From assembly GCA_021787735.1 (NCBI GenBank), contig JAJYLL010000051.1, positions 1-32,642 of the forward strand: DNA of 32,642 nucleotides, written 5' to 3'. Within the stretch, counting starts at the first letter, position 1, and each line of letters starts with the position of its first letter. The DNA comes from Acidobacteriota bacterium (GTDB lineage: Bacteria > Acidobacteriota > Terriglobia > UBA7540). Position numbers and translations under genes: made by a program. Below, in pieces: positions 9,583 through 17,301 of this stretch. The notes under the pieces are model-generated. The model made no database searches, had not been told where the DNA came from, and saw only the letters and a program-made list of their open reading frames with translations.

Positions 9583-9730
9583 TTCGGCGAATGCCTGCCT
9601 GCTCTTGATTTATAATGACCGGCGCACGGGTTCCATTTCTTTGGCAGACTCGTCGACGCTGTCGCGACACTCAGTTCAGCCTCTGCATCATGGCGAATTG
9701 GCGGTGGTCGGACTGTCGGACAGCTTGTGA

Positions 9731-9761
9731 GCGAAAGCCGCTTTCGCCCCAACTGATGGGG
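9731..9761 (+). repeat. Two adjacent hairpins, possible terminator of acs-methyltransferase
   Basis: GCGAAAG (9731-9737) pairs with CTTTCGC (9741-9747) across a 3-base loop. CCCCA (9747-9751) then pairs with TGGGG (9757-9761). No T-tract follows. They lie about 150 bases after the methyltransferase stop and just before the dcw promoter. Confidence 0.35.
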
Positions 9762-9808
9762 TGCCCCGCCCGAGATTCCTAAATTCCTCTAACAAATACA
9801 AATAAACC

Positions 9809-9837
9809 TTGACAACGGATACAGTCCCTTTTATATT
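9809..9837 (+). promoter_or_regulatory. Sigma70-type promoter of the dcw cluster (Pmra)
   Basis: TTGACA (9809-9814) is a perfect -35 and TATATT (9832-9837) a near-perfect -10, separated by exactly 17 bases. It sits 85 bases upstream of mraZ and immediately before the MraZ-type repeats. This is the best promoter in the window. Confidence 0.8.
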
Positions 9838-9839
9838 GA

Positions 9840-9884
9840 GTGGTCGCAGGTGGTCGAAAGTAGCAAATTTTGGTTGCTAGTGGG
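9840..9884 (+). promoter_or_regulatory. MraZ operator array: five pentamers spaced by 5 bases
   Basis: Pentamers begin every 10 bases: GTGGT (9840), GTGGT (9850), GTAGC (9860), TTGGT (9870), GTGGG (9880). Known MraZ operators are TGGGN-like direct repeats separated by 5 bases, placed between the mra promoter and mraZ, so each repeat meets the same face of the helix. The position over the predicted start point fits autorepression. The third copy is degenerate. Confidence 0.75.
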
Positions 9885-9922
9885 AATCTGGGCAAGGCTT
9901 TTGACGGTTTCTGAGAACTTTC

Positions 9923-10363
9923 ATGCTCCGAGGGAATTACCAAGCTACGGTGGATGCCAAGGGCCGGGTGAAGATTCCCACAACCTTCAAGTCGTATCTT
10001 GAAGCAACTTTTGGCCATGATTTTTATGTCACCAGTCTGGATGGGCAGTCGGTTCGGATTTACCCCTTCTCGGTTTGGAGGGAGATTGAGGACAAGCTTG
10101 CGGCGTTGCCATCAATGAACAAGTCGAAGCAAAAGCTGCTGGACCGGGTCAATTACTGGGGCCAGGCTGTGCAGATCGACACGCAGGGAAGGATCCTGAT
10201 TCCGTCCCTCTTGCGTGAATCTGCAGCCATGCAAGGCGAAGTGAACGTGATTGGCTATCTGAACTATCTCGATGTATGGAATATCGACAGGTTCCGTGCG
10301 CACCTGGAAAGCAATCCACTCACGGATGAAGATATGCAGGCTTTGAGTGATCTTGGCATTTAG
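9923..10363 (+). CDS. mraZ: Transcriptional regulator MraZ
   Basis: A 146-residue protein with two SpoVT/AbrB-like domains, each carrying the family signature: DAKGRVKIP (about residues 11-19) and DTQGRILIP (about 86-94). MraZ forms ring-shaped oligomers that bind several direct repeats upstream of its own operon and represses dcw expression in E. coli. Here the 10-bp-spaced repeats at 9840-9884 are the obvious target. The length is normal. The ribosome binding site before ATG 9923 is weak. The stop codon is directly followed by the rsmH ATG without any base between, which implies translational coupling. Confidence 0.97.
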   Translation: MLRGNYQATVDAKGRVKIPTTFKSYLEATFGHDFYVTSLDGQSVRIYPFSVWREIEDKLAALPSMNKSKQKLLDRVNYWGQAVQIDTQGRILIPSLLRESAAMQGEVNVIGYLNYLDVWNIDRFRAHLESNPLTDEDMQALSDLGI

Positions 10364-11260
10364 ATGAATGCTTCCGAGCTCCACTATCCCGTCATGCTGC
10401 GGGAAGCGATGGAGTTTTTGAATGTTCGAGCTGACGGAAACTACATTGACGCAACTGCTGGAGCAGGTGGGCACGCGGAGCAGATCTTGCGTGTGCTCGA
10501 TGGGGGACAGGGAAAACTGCTGGCAATCGACCGTGACCCCCAGGCGCTCAGCATTGTTCGAGAGCGCCTGGGTGATCACCGCGGAAAGCTGATTCTGATG
10601 CAAGGGAATTTCTCTGACATTTGCGGACTGCATGCTGAGAGCACACTGCCTCCCGTTGACGGCATCCTGGCTGACCTTGGGCTGAGTTCGATGCAGCTCG
10701 AAGATGCCGAGCGAGGTTTCAGTTTCAACCTGCCGGGGCCGCTGGATATGAGAATGGGCGGCGGAGAGCTGACCGCTGGAGAAATTGTGAACCGCGCGCC
10801 CGAGCGTGAATTGGCAGATTTGATTTTCAAGTTTGGGGAAGAGCGCCACTCGCGCCGCATAGCGCGAGCAATTGTGAAGGCCCGTCCGATTCGATCGACC
10901 ACCGAACTGGCGCAGGTGGTAATGCGAGCTATCCCCTCCCGGGCGGGCCTCCACCACCTTCATCCGGCAACGCGCACCTTTATGGCGTTGCGCCTGGTTG
11001 TCAACCGCGAGTTGGAAAACCTGCAGTCATTTCTTTCAGGATTTCCGGACATCCTTGCCCCAGGGGGGCGATCGGTCGTGATCAGCTTCCATTCGCTGGA
11101 AGATCGCCTCGTAAAGCACGCATTTCTCGGGCTTCAGCACGAAGGTCGAATGCGGGTGCTGACCAAGCATGTCGTGCGGCCAACACCTGAAGAGATTCAG
11201 GAAAACCCGCGATCGCGCAGTGCCAAGCTGCGCGCGGCAGAAAAGCTGGAAAGCGCATAA
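10364..11260 (+). CDS. rsmH: 16S rRNA (cytosine-1402-N4)-methyltransferase RsmH (MraW)
   Basis: Methylates N4 of C1402 in the decoding centre of 16S rRNA using SAM. The N-terminal HYPVMLREAMEFL, the SAM-binding DATAGAGGHAEQIL (residues 29-42), LADLGLSSMQLE with RGFSF and DMRM (about 103-130), and the C-terminal VISFHSLEDRLVK all match the family. An inserted helical domain, as in known RsmH structures, is indicated by the central region. The length (298) is slightly shorter than E. coli (313). The start is fixed by the adjoining mraZ stop and by homology at the second residue onward. It is the usual second gene of the dcw cluster. Confidence 0.97.
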   Translation: MNASELHYPVMLREAMEFLNVRADGNYIDATAGAGGHAEQILRVLDGGQGKLLAIDRDPQALSIVRERLGDHRGKLILMQGNFSDICGLHAESTLPPVDGILADLGLSSMQLEDAERGFSFNLPGPLDMRMGGGELTAGEIVNRAPERELADLIFKFGEERHSRRIARAIVKARPIRSTTELAQVVMRAIPSRAGLHHLHPATRTFMALRLVVNRELENLQSFLSGFPDILAPGGRSVVISFHSLEDRLVKHAFLGLQHEGRMRVLTKHVVRPTPEEIQENPRSRSAKLRAAEKLESA

Positions 11261-11344
11261 TCCGTTACGCCCACGGTTCCCGGGCATTGCCTGCGTTCGA
11301 GGCGGCGCTCCAGAGGGTACCGCGCAATTTGGGAGAAGATGCTC

Positions 11345-11830
11345 ATGGCAACCGCTGCAGTAAGTCTTCCCAGAACAAAGCGCCGTCCTCGGAACCAGCC
11401 CGTCACTGGTCGTGCTTCGTATCCGGAGATCTATTTCGTAAAGCGTATCGACAATTCTCGCCTGCAGCGTGAAGTTGATCATGAGAAGCGCCGGGAATGC
11501 TTCGGACTACTTGCCTTGGGCACCCTGGCTTTCGTTTTCGTCATGCTTTTTGCCTGGCAGCACTTCGAGTGCGTTCGTTATGGCTATTTGATTCAGCAGA
11601 TGAAGCAGGAACAGGCTGCAAAGATGGAGCAAAATCACAGCCTAAAGGTTCAGTTCGCCTCATTGAGCGACCCCCAGAGGATCGATACTCTTGCCCGATC
11701 TGAGCTGGGCCTTGCGCCTCCAAAGTCCAGCCAGATTATCCAGATCGGGGATCCGGTGGCGGCGCGTTCCCGAACCACGGAATTTGCGGGCAACATCGGA
11801 AACCAGATTGGAATTCCCAGTGGGAGGTAA
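11345..11830 (+). CDS. ftsL: Cell division protein FtsL
   Basis: A bitopic inner-membrane protein of the divisome that pairs with FtsB and FtsQ and helps activate FtsWI. There is a basic cytoplasmic N-terminus (about 50 residues), one membrane segment (about residues 52-74), and then a periplasmic coiled coil (YLIQQMKQEQAAKMEQNH). It ends with DPQRIDTLARSELGL, the typical FtsL/DivIC ending. Identification rests on this architecture and on the position between rsmH and ftsI. ATG 11345 is chosen because GGGAG (11331-11335) lies nine bases before it; ATG 11339 is the alternative. The stop abuts the ftsI start. At 161 residues it is longer than E. coli FtsL (121). Confidence 0.88.
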   Translation: MATAAVSLPRTKRRPRNQPVTGRASYPEIYFVKRIDNSRLQREVDHEKRRECFGLLALGTLAFVFVMLFAWQHFECVRYGYLIQQMKQEQAAKMEQNHSLKVQFASLSDPQRIDTLARSELGLAPPKSSQIIQIGDPVAARSRTTEFAGNIGNQIGIPSGR

Positions 11831-13942
11831 ATGGTACGGCACGGGAAGCGGAAACTATCCTCGTCGAATGTGAAACCGGCAGGGGCAAGGAGGATTTTGC
11901 TCCTGATCTCTGCCTTTGCGTTCTGGGTGGTGGCCATCGTTCTCCGCTTGTACGACCTTCAAATTATTCAATATGTGCAGTTGCTGGAGCGGGCGGACCG
12001 GCAACAGCAGCGCACAGTAGAAATCGCTCCGAAACGAGGAGTCATTTACGACCGGGACATGCACCCTTTGGCGATGAGCCTGGCTGTTGATTCGGTCTAC
12101 GCCGTTCCAGCGAACATTCCGGATCCCTCGATGGAGGCCAAACTGCTTGCTCCAATTCTAAACCTCGACGAGAAGGACTTGGAGAACCGATTTGGGGCCC
12201 GCAATTCCTTTTGCTGGGTCAAGCGGAAGATTACCGCCCAGGAGTCGGCTCGAGTTCGCGCCCTCAACCTGCAGGGGATTTACTTCCAAAAAGAAATGAA
12301 GCGGTTTTATCCGGATGGCGACCTTGCTGCTACGGTCCTCGGCTATGTCGGAATGGACGACAATGGGCTCGGCGGGGTGGAATATCAGTACAACAAGCAG
12401 ATCAGAGGGCTTCCGGGAAAGGTCCTGCTGAGCACGGATGCCAAGCATCGTTCGTTTCGCTCCAGCGAATGGCGTGGTGAGCCGGGTCAGAACATTGTTC
12501 TGACGGTCGACGAGGACATTCAGTACATTGCAGAAAAAGTGCTGGCCCAAACAGTCGAGAAGTTTCATGCGGCTGGCGGCACGGTTATCGTGCAAGACCC
12601 GCACACTGGTGCGATCCTCGCCATGGCCAACCAGCCGACTTTCGATCCGAACAACTATCAGAAATATCCGCCCCAGGACCGGATCAACCGCGCCGTTGCG
12701 TGGATTTATGAGCCAGGATCGACATTCAAAGCCGTAACGGTCTCATCGGTAGTAGACGAAAACCTGGCCAGCCCAACCACCCTGATTGACTGTCAGATGG
12801 GAGCCATCAAGCTGGGTGGCCGAGTCATACACGACGTCCGGGATGCGATCGAGAAAGAGGAGAATGGTCCGCTCACCTTGAGCCAGGTGCTGATGTACTC
12901 AAGCGATGTCGGAGCAGTGAAGATGGCGCTGCGTCTGGGAGAGGACCGATTCTACCATCGCATCGTGGATTACGGTTTTGGCACCAAGACCGATGTGGGC
13001 CTGCCGGGAGAAGAGGACGGCCTGCTGATGCCTCCGCGACGATGGTCTGGAGTCTCGATCGGCGAATTTGCAATTGGTCAAGGCATAGGCGTAACCCCTC
13101 TGCAAATGGCCCGTGTCTATTCGGCTATTGCCAACGGGGGCGTGATGCTCCAGCCGAGGATTATACGCGGAATTGGTCCGGGGTCCGATGATGGCATGCC
13201 TCCTCCAAACATGGGCCGGCGCATTATGAGCGAAAAAACGGCGGACATGATGAAGCAGATGCTTGCAGGTGTTGTCGAGCACGGCTCCGGAGTGGCTGCA
13301 CAGCTCGTCGGGTACACTTCGGCCGGGAAAACGGGCACGGCGCAAAAAGTGGATGCAACCGGTCATTATTCGCACAAGGATTACGTGGCATCTTTTATGG
13401 GCTTCGCTCCTGTAGAAAAGCCGGCCGTAACCATTCTGGTGGTTATTGATACACCGGTTGGAGCAATCTATGGGGCGCAAGTGGCAGCTCCGGCGTGGAA
13501 GTTAATCGCAGAACAGACACTGCGTTACCTGAATGTTCCGCAAGACAATCCTTCCGATTCAATTCAGATTGCTTCCCGCCGCTCCGCTGAATCTCCTTTC
13601 CAGAAAAGGGGAGTAAAAACGGACAACCCTCCAATCAACTCTAAATCCGCCGAATCTGCCACTCGCCCTGTGGAAACGGTCTCATTTTCGCCAACAAGGG
13701 AGTTCCCTTCAAAAGGGACGGTCCTGGTGGACGAGCGTCCCTCCCTGGTGGTTCCCAATTTCGCCGGCCTCTCGGCACGCCGCGTAACGGAAGAATGCCA
13801 GTCGCTGGGTCTTGTGATGCAGATTTCTGGGTCCGGGCTTGCCGTTCAACAGGACCCACCCGCAGGCGCCAGCGTGCATGCCGGCAGTTCGGTATGGGTT
13901 CGGTTTGCGCAGCAGGTATGCTGCAATGTTCCTGGAAAGTAA
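11831..13942 (+). CDS. ftsI: Peptidoglycan D,D-transpeptidase FtsI (PBP3) with C-terminal PASTA domain
   Basis: Class B penicillin-binding protein that cross-links septal peptidoglycan. One membrane anchor is at about residues 20-42. The PBP dimerisation domain follows (ERADRQQQRTVEIAPKRGVIYDR). The transpeptidase domain carries the nucleophile Ser in GSTFK (about 296-300), the SSD version of the SxN motif (about 356), and KTGTA (about 500). A proline- and serine-rich linker (about 570-635) leads to one PASTA domain (about 641-700: VVPNFAGLSARRV, with QDPPAG). E. coli FtsI (588 residues) lacks PASTA. The ATG at 11831 directly follows the ftsL stop and has GGGAGG just upstream. The linker is the least conserved-looking part. 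Confidence 0.95.
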   Translation: MVRHGKRKLSSSNVKPAGARRILLLISAFAFWVVAIVLRLYDLQIIQYVQLLERADRQQQRTVEIAPKRGVIYDRDMHPLAMSLAVDSVYAVPANIPDPSMEAKLLAPILNLDEKDLENRFGARNSFCWVKRKITAQESARVRALNLQGIYFQKEMKRFYPDGDLAATVLGYVGMDDNGLGGVEYQYNKQIRGLPGKVLLSTDAKHRSFRSSEWRGEPGQNIVLTVDEDIQYIAEKVLAQTVEKFHAAGGTVIVQDPHTGAILAMANQPTFDPNNYQKYPPQDRINRAVAWIYEPGSTFKAVTVSSVVDENLASPTTLIDCQMGAIKLGGRVIHDVRDAIEKEENGPLTLSQVLMYSSDVGAVKMALRLGEDRFYHRIVDYGFGTKTDVGLPGEEDGLLMPPRRWSGVSIGEFAIGQGIGVTPLQMARVYSAIANGGVMLQPRIIRGIGPGSDDGMPPPNMGRRIMSEKTADMMKQMLAGVVEHGSGVAAQLVGYTSAGKTGTAQKVDATGHYSHKDYVASFMGFAPVEKPAVTILVVIDTPVGAIYGAQVAAPAWKLIAEQTLRYLNVPQDNPSDSIQIASRRSAESPFQKRGVKTDNPPINSKSAESATRPVETVSFSPTREFPSKGTVLVDERPSLVVPNFAGLSARRVTEECQSLGLVMQISGSGLAVQQDPPAGASVHAGSSVWVRFAQQVCCNVPGK

Positions 13943-13972
13943 GTGGAGTAAATGCATTGAGGTGGTGTAAAA

Positions 13973-14110
13973 ATGCCAAATATTGACATCAGTCCTGTGG
14001 TCAATGTGCTGCTCAGTGGGCTTCCGGTCGTTCTCGCTGTAATCTGGGTGGTTATACACATGACCGCCATGCGCGACCTTCACGATTGCTGGCCCAAACG
14101 GTCGCATTGA
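13973..14110 (+). CDS. Small single-span membrane protein, unknown
   Basis: A 45-codon ORF between ftsI and murE that length-filtered gene calling could miss. It starts with ATG 13973 after a good ribosome binding site (GAGGTGG, 13959-13965). The product has a short polar N-terminus (MPNIDISP), one clear hydrophobic helix at about residues 9-29, and a short His/Arg-rich tail (MRDLHDCWPKRSH). I recognise no family. Being 30 bases after ftsI, it would be co-expressed with the divisome genes. A small divisome or wall-synthesis accessory protein is possible but is only inference. It could also be a chance ORF, but the combination of binding site, spacing and a clean membrane helix argues for a real gene. 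Confidence 0.5.
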   Translation: MPNIDISPVVNVLLSGLPVVLAVIWVVIHMTAMRDLHDCWPKRSH

Positions 14111-14137
14111 CGGTGCTGGAGATACGCATTCGCATCA

Positions 14138-14152
14138 ATGGCCCAAGGCCAT
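14138..14152 (+). repeat. Short inverted repeat between the small ORF and murE
   Basis: ATGGCC and GGCCAT flank the 3-base loop CAA. The repeat lies 28 bases after the small ORF. No T-tract follows, so its function is unclear. Confidence 0.35.
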
Positions 14153-14273
14153 GGACCTGCCCGATTAGTTCTATCCCGGAAAAGGTGGCAGGCCCCTGCG
14201 ATTGCGGAAATCTCTTGGCGTCTGGGGGAGTTGTAATAGTTTACTGACGAGGCCCGGTTCGGGATTGCGCCGG

Positions 14274-14282
14274 TGTTATAAT
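14274..14282 (+). promoter_or_regulatory. Extended -10 promoter candidate upstream of murE
   Basis: TGTTATAAT is a perfect extended -10 element (TGn followed by TATAAT). No good -35 is present, which is usual for extended -10 promoters. The predicted start near 14289 is only about five bases before the murE ATG, so a transcript from here would be almost leaderless. Confidence 0.45.
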
Positions 14283-14293
14283 GCGAGTGAAGC

Positions 14294-15805
14294 ATGAAAT
14301 TGGGCGAGCTCCTCGAAAGAGTCCAGCCTGTCGAAACGGGGGTGGATCAGAATACCGAAGTCACCTCGCTTGCTTACGATTCGCGTCGGGTGGACAAGGG
14401 ATGTGTTCTCTTTGCCATCGAAGGTGAAAAGGCCGATGGACATCTGTACATCGACGACGCAATCAAGCATGGCGCGGTAGCCATTGTCAGTGAGCGTGAG
14501 GCCCAGGCCGGCCTGGCCGCTCGATGGATACGAGTGAGGAAAATACGGCGGGCTTTATCAGACGCTGCCAGAGGATTTTACGACGATCCCGACCTCAAGC
14601 TGCAGTTGATTGGTATCACTGGAACCAACGGAAAGACTACTACCGCATATCTTCTCAACAGCATCTTTGAAGCCGCAGGGGCCCGGACGGGGTTATTCGG
14701 AACTGTGGAATACCGTCTGGGTACACGAGTCGTTCCAGCTTCCAATACGACACCTGAATCGCTTGATCTTGCAGCCTATTTTAACGAGCTGGTCGCCGGC
14801 GGAGCAGGAGCTGCGATCCTGGAAGTGTCATCTCATGCCCTTGCCCAGGAGCGCGTCTGGGGAATCCATTTCTCAGCCGCCGTGTTTACCAATCTGACGC
14901 GCGACCATCTTGACTACCATCATGACTTTGAGCAGTACTTCGCTGCCAAGCGGAAGCTTTTTGAGGGTCTGGGAATTCCACCTCCAGAATTGGCAGTTGT
15001 CAACGCCGACGACTCGTGGGGGCGCCGACTTCTAGCTATTCCGAATCCGCGTCGGATCACATACGGGCTTGAATCAAAAGCAGACGTTGGGGTGAAGAGA
15101 AGCTACCAGAGCCTTTCAGGATTGTCGGCAACCCTGAGCACGCCGCAGGGCGAAATCGAAATCGAATCAGCCCTGCTGGGCCGGGCCAACTTGATGAATT
15201 TGCTTGCCGCGACGGCCACAGCTATCGGAGCGGGAATTCCCGTCGAGGCGATCCAATCGGGGATCCGCCGGCTGACCATCGTACCCGGCCGTTTTGAGAA
15301 GGTCGATGAGGGTCAGCCTTTTCTGGTTGTTGTTGATTATGCGCACACGGACGATGCCTTGCAGAATGTCCTTCAGGCTGCCCGAGTAATTACTGGAGGG
15401 CGCCTTATTGTAGTGTTTGGGTGCGGCGGCGAACGTGACCGAACCAAACGGCCCCTTATGGGTGAAGTTGCTGGAAAGCTGAGTGACCTAGCGGTCCTGA
15501 CATCAGATAATCCACGGAGCGAGGACCCCATTCTGATCATGAATGATGTCCTCGTGGGGCTGCAGAGAACTGCCATGCCTTACGTCACCGAGGTTGATCG
15601 GGAAACGGCGATCCGGAAAGCCCTGGCTGAAGCTCACGAGGGCGATGTTGTGGTAATTTCCGGAAAAGGGCATGAAAATTATCAGATTTTGAAAGACAAA
15701 ACCGTTCCTTTCGACGACCGCAGGGTTGCGCGCCTGATACTGTTGGAGATGGGTTTTCAGATTGATTCTTCAAACAAAAATAAACCCGGCCAGCAATCGC
15801 GATGA
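14294..15805 (+). CDS. murE: UDP-MurNAc-L-Ala-D-Glu:meso-diaminopimelate ligase MurE
   Basis: Adds the third residue of the peptidoglycan stem peptide in the cytoplasm, using ATP. The N-terminal domain binds the UDP part. The Mur-ligase P-loop is GITGTNGKTTT (about residues 107-117). HLDYHHDFEQYFAAK carries the lysine that is carbamylated in the family. The C-terminal domain has DNPRSEDP (about 405-412), the motif that selects meso-diaminopimelate rather than lysine. The wall is therefore of the DAP type. At 503 residues the length is normal. The ATG at 14294 has no strong ribosome binding site, in keeping with the near-leaderless promoter candidate just upstream. It follows the small ORF by 183 bases, the largest gap in the first half of the cluster. 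Confidence 0.97.
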   Translation: MKLGELLERVQPVETGVDQNTEVTSLAYDSRRVDKGCVLFAIEGEKADGHLYIDDAIKHGAVAIVSEREAQAGLAARWIRVRKIRRALSDAARGFYDDPDLKLQLIGITGTNGKTTTAYLLNSIFEAAGARTGLFGTVEYRLGTRVVPASNTTPESLDLAAYFNELVAGGAGAAILEVSSHALAQERVWGIHFSAAVFTNLTRDHLDYHHDFEQYFAAKRKLFEGLGIPPPELAVVNADDSWGRRLLAIPNPRRITYGLESKADVGVKRSYQSLSGLSATLSTPQGEIEIESALLGRANLMNLLAATATAIGAGIPVEAIQSGIRRLTIVPGRFEKVDEGQPFLVVVDYAHTDDALQNVLQAARVITGGRLIVVFGCGGERDRTKRPLMGEVAGKLSDLAVLTSDNPRSEDPILIMNDVLVGLQRTAMPYVTEVDRETAIRKALAEAHEGDVVVISGKGHENYQILKDKTVPFDDRRVARLILLEMGFQIDSSNKNKPGQQSR

Positions 15806-15855
15806 GGCAGGCGCCGAGGGTTATTTCTGAAGGGTTTGGGTAAGGGTAGATAGCG

Positions 15856-17292
15856 ATGATTCTGCCGCTGGCAAAAGTGGCCGAAGTTCTGGGGGCCGAC
15901 GGGCCTCTCTCCGATCGTGTCGCCAGGGGTTGTTCAATTGATTCGCGCAGGGTAGAGCCTGGCCAACTGTTTTTTGCCATACGTGGCCAGCGCTACGATG
16001 GGCACGAGTTTGTTGTTTCAGCCCTGGAAAACGGCGCCGCCGGGGCGGTGGTCGAAAAGAATTACTGGGACAGGGCATCGGCTTCGGCCCGTCCGCATCT
16101 TGTTCCTGTTGCCGACACGACGGCCGCCCTTCAGGCGCTGGCTAAGCACGTGCGCCAGCAATGGGGTGGCCGAATGATTGCGGTCACCGGAAGCATGGGC
16201 AAGACGACCACAAAGGAAATGATCGCCGCGCTTCTGGCCACGCGTCTTTGCGTCATGAAGTCGCAAGGAAACCTTAACAATCATTACGGACTTCCGCTCA
16301 CGTTGCTGGGGTTAGAGCCGTCGCATCAAGTGGCCGTAGTCGAACTCGCCATGTCGGCACCTGGCGAAATTGCGCGCCTGGCACAAATCGCCGAGCCGGA
16401 CGTGGGCGTGGTTACAAATGTAGGTCCTGTCCATCTGGAGTTTTTTGATTCCGTGGATTCGATTGCCGCGGCAAAGCGCGAGCTTGTTGAAAACCTCAGC
16501 CGCCGCAACGGCAGGCCAACCGCTATATTGAATTTTGATGACCAACGGGTGCGGAAGTTTGCCGGTGGCTTTGACGGTGAAGTGTTGACATTTGGTTTGA
16601 GCGACGGCGCTTTGTTCAGGGGCGCAAATGTTCGGTCGCATGATGGAGGCAGCAGTTTTTCTCTTTCTGGGCCGCAAATTCAGGCCGAATTTACTGTGCC
16701 CTTGCCGGGGGCCCATAACGTTGAGAATGCCCTCGCAGCGTTGACGGGCGCGAGCACCTGCGGATTGGACGTGAATTCGCTTGGGCCGGCACTCGCGTCA
16801 TTTAGGAATTTAGCGCAGCGGAGTGAAATTATTACATTGCCCGGTCCTATCACAATCCTGAATGACTGTTACAACTCGAACCCGAAGGCGATGGAACGCA
16901 TGATCGAAACGCTTGCCGGATGGTCCGAACGCGGGCGCAAGATCACGGTGGCAGGCGAAATGTTGGAATTAGGTAGCACCTCTCCTAAATGGCACCGGCG
17001 GATCGGACGGAAGTTGGCAGAATGCGGTATTGACAACGTTGTCGCCGTCCAGGGAAACGCTCGATTTATTCGCGATGGGGCGCTCGAAGCCGGGTTGGAA
17101 CCCGGCAACGCAGTGTTTTTCCAGACAGCGGTAGAGGCCGCTGGATTTTGCAAGGACATTCTTGAACCGGGTGACGTGGTTCTGGTTAAGGGCTCGCGAG
17201 GAGTCAATCTTGAAAGGGTCACGGAATTGCTGACGAAGTCGATGAGAAACCCTTCCGATTTGTGCCGCGAGGTTCCGGAGAGGGCGGGCTGA
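15856..17292 (+). CDS. murF: UDP-MurNAc-tripeptide:D-alanyl-D-alanine ligase MurF
   Basis: Attaches D-Ala-D-Ala to finish UDP-MurNAc-pentapeptide. Visible motifs: the N-terminal SIDSRRVEPGQLFFAI substrate domain, the P-loop VTGSMGKTTTKEM (about residues 110-120), QGNLNNHYGLPLTLL, the AMSAPGEI region, and NDCYNSNPKAM in the C-terminal domain, which all mark MurF rather than MurE. The length (478) is normal. ATG 15856 is preceded by AAGGG (15842-15846) at nine bases. It lies 50 bases after murE and 9 bases before mraY. D-Ala-D-Ala ligase itself (ddl) is not in the window. Confidence 0.97.
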   Translation: MILPLAKVAEVLGADGPLSDRVARGCSIDSRRVEPGQLFFAIRGQRYDGHEFVVSALENGAAGAVVEKNYWDRASASARPHLVPVADTTAALQALAKHVRQQWGGRMIAVTGSMGKTTTKEMIAALLATRLCVMKSQGNLNNHYGLPLTLLGLEPSHQVAVVELAMSAPGEIARLAQIAEPDVGVVTNVGPVHLEFFDSVDSIAAAKRELVENLSRRNGRPTAILNFDDQRVRKFAGGFDGEVLTFGLSDGALFRGANVRSHDGGSSFSLSGPQIQAEFTVPLPGAHNVENALAALTGASTCGLDVNSLGPALASFRNLAQRSEIITLPGPITILNDCYNSNPKAMERMIETLAGWSERGRKITVAGEMLELGSTSPKWHRRIGRKLAECGIDNVVAVQGNARFIRDGALEAGLEPGNAVFFQTAVEAAGFCKDILEPGDVVLVKGSRGVNLERVTELLTKSMRNPSDLCREVPERAG

Positions 17293-17301
17293 CAGGGATT
17301 C

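Larger units (their letters stand above)
9583..9922 (+). other. Intergenic region between the methyltransferase gene and mraZ
   Basis: No credible gene is seen in these 340 bases. The first part holds an isolated TATAAT (9611-9616) without a fitting -35. The middle part holds consecutive inverted repeats (9731-9761). The last 115 bases hold the dcw promoter and the MraZ-type operators. Confidence 0.7.

Noticed and set aside
9611-9616. TATAAT as a second mraZ promoter
   Set aside because: No -35 at acceptable spacing and no extended -10; the TTGACA-17-TATATT pair downstream is far better.
10112-10963. 283-codon minus-strand ORF opposite mraZ and rsmH
   Set aside because: It is antisense to two conserved genes, with no domain and no binding site.
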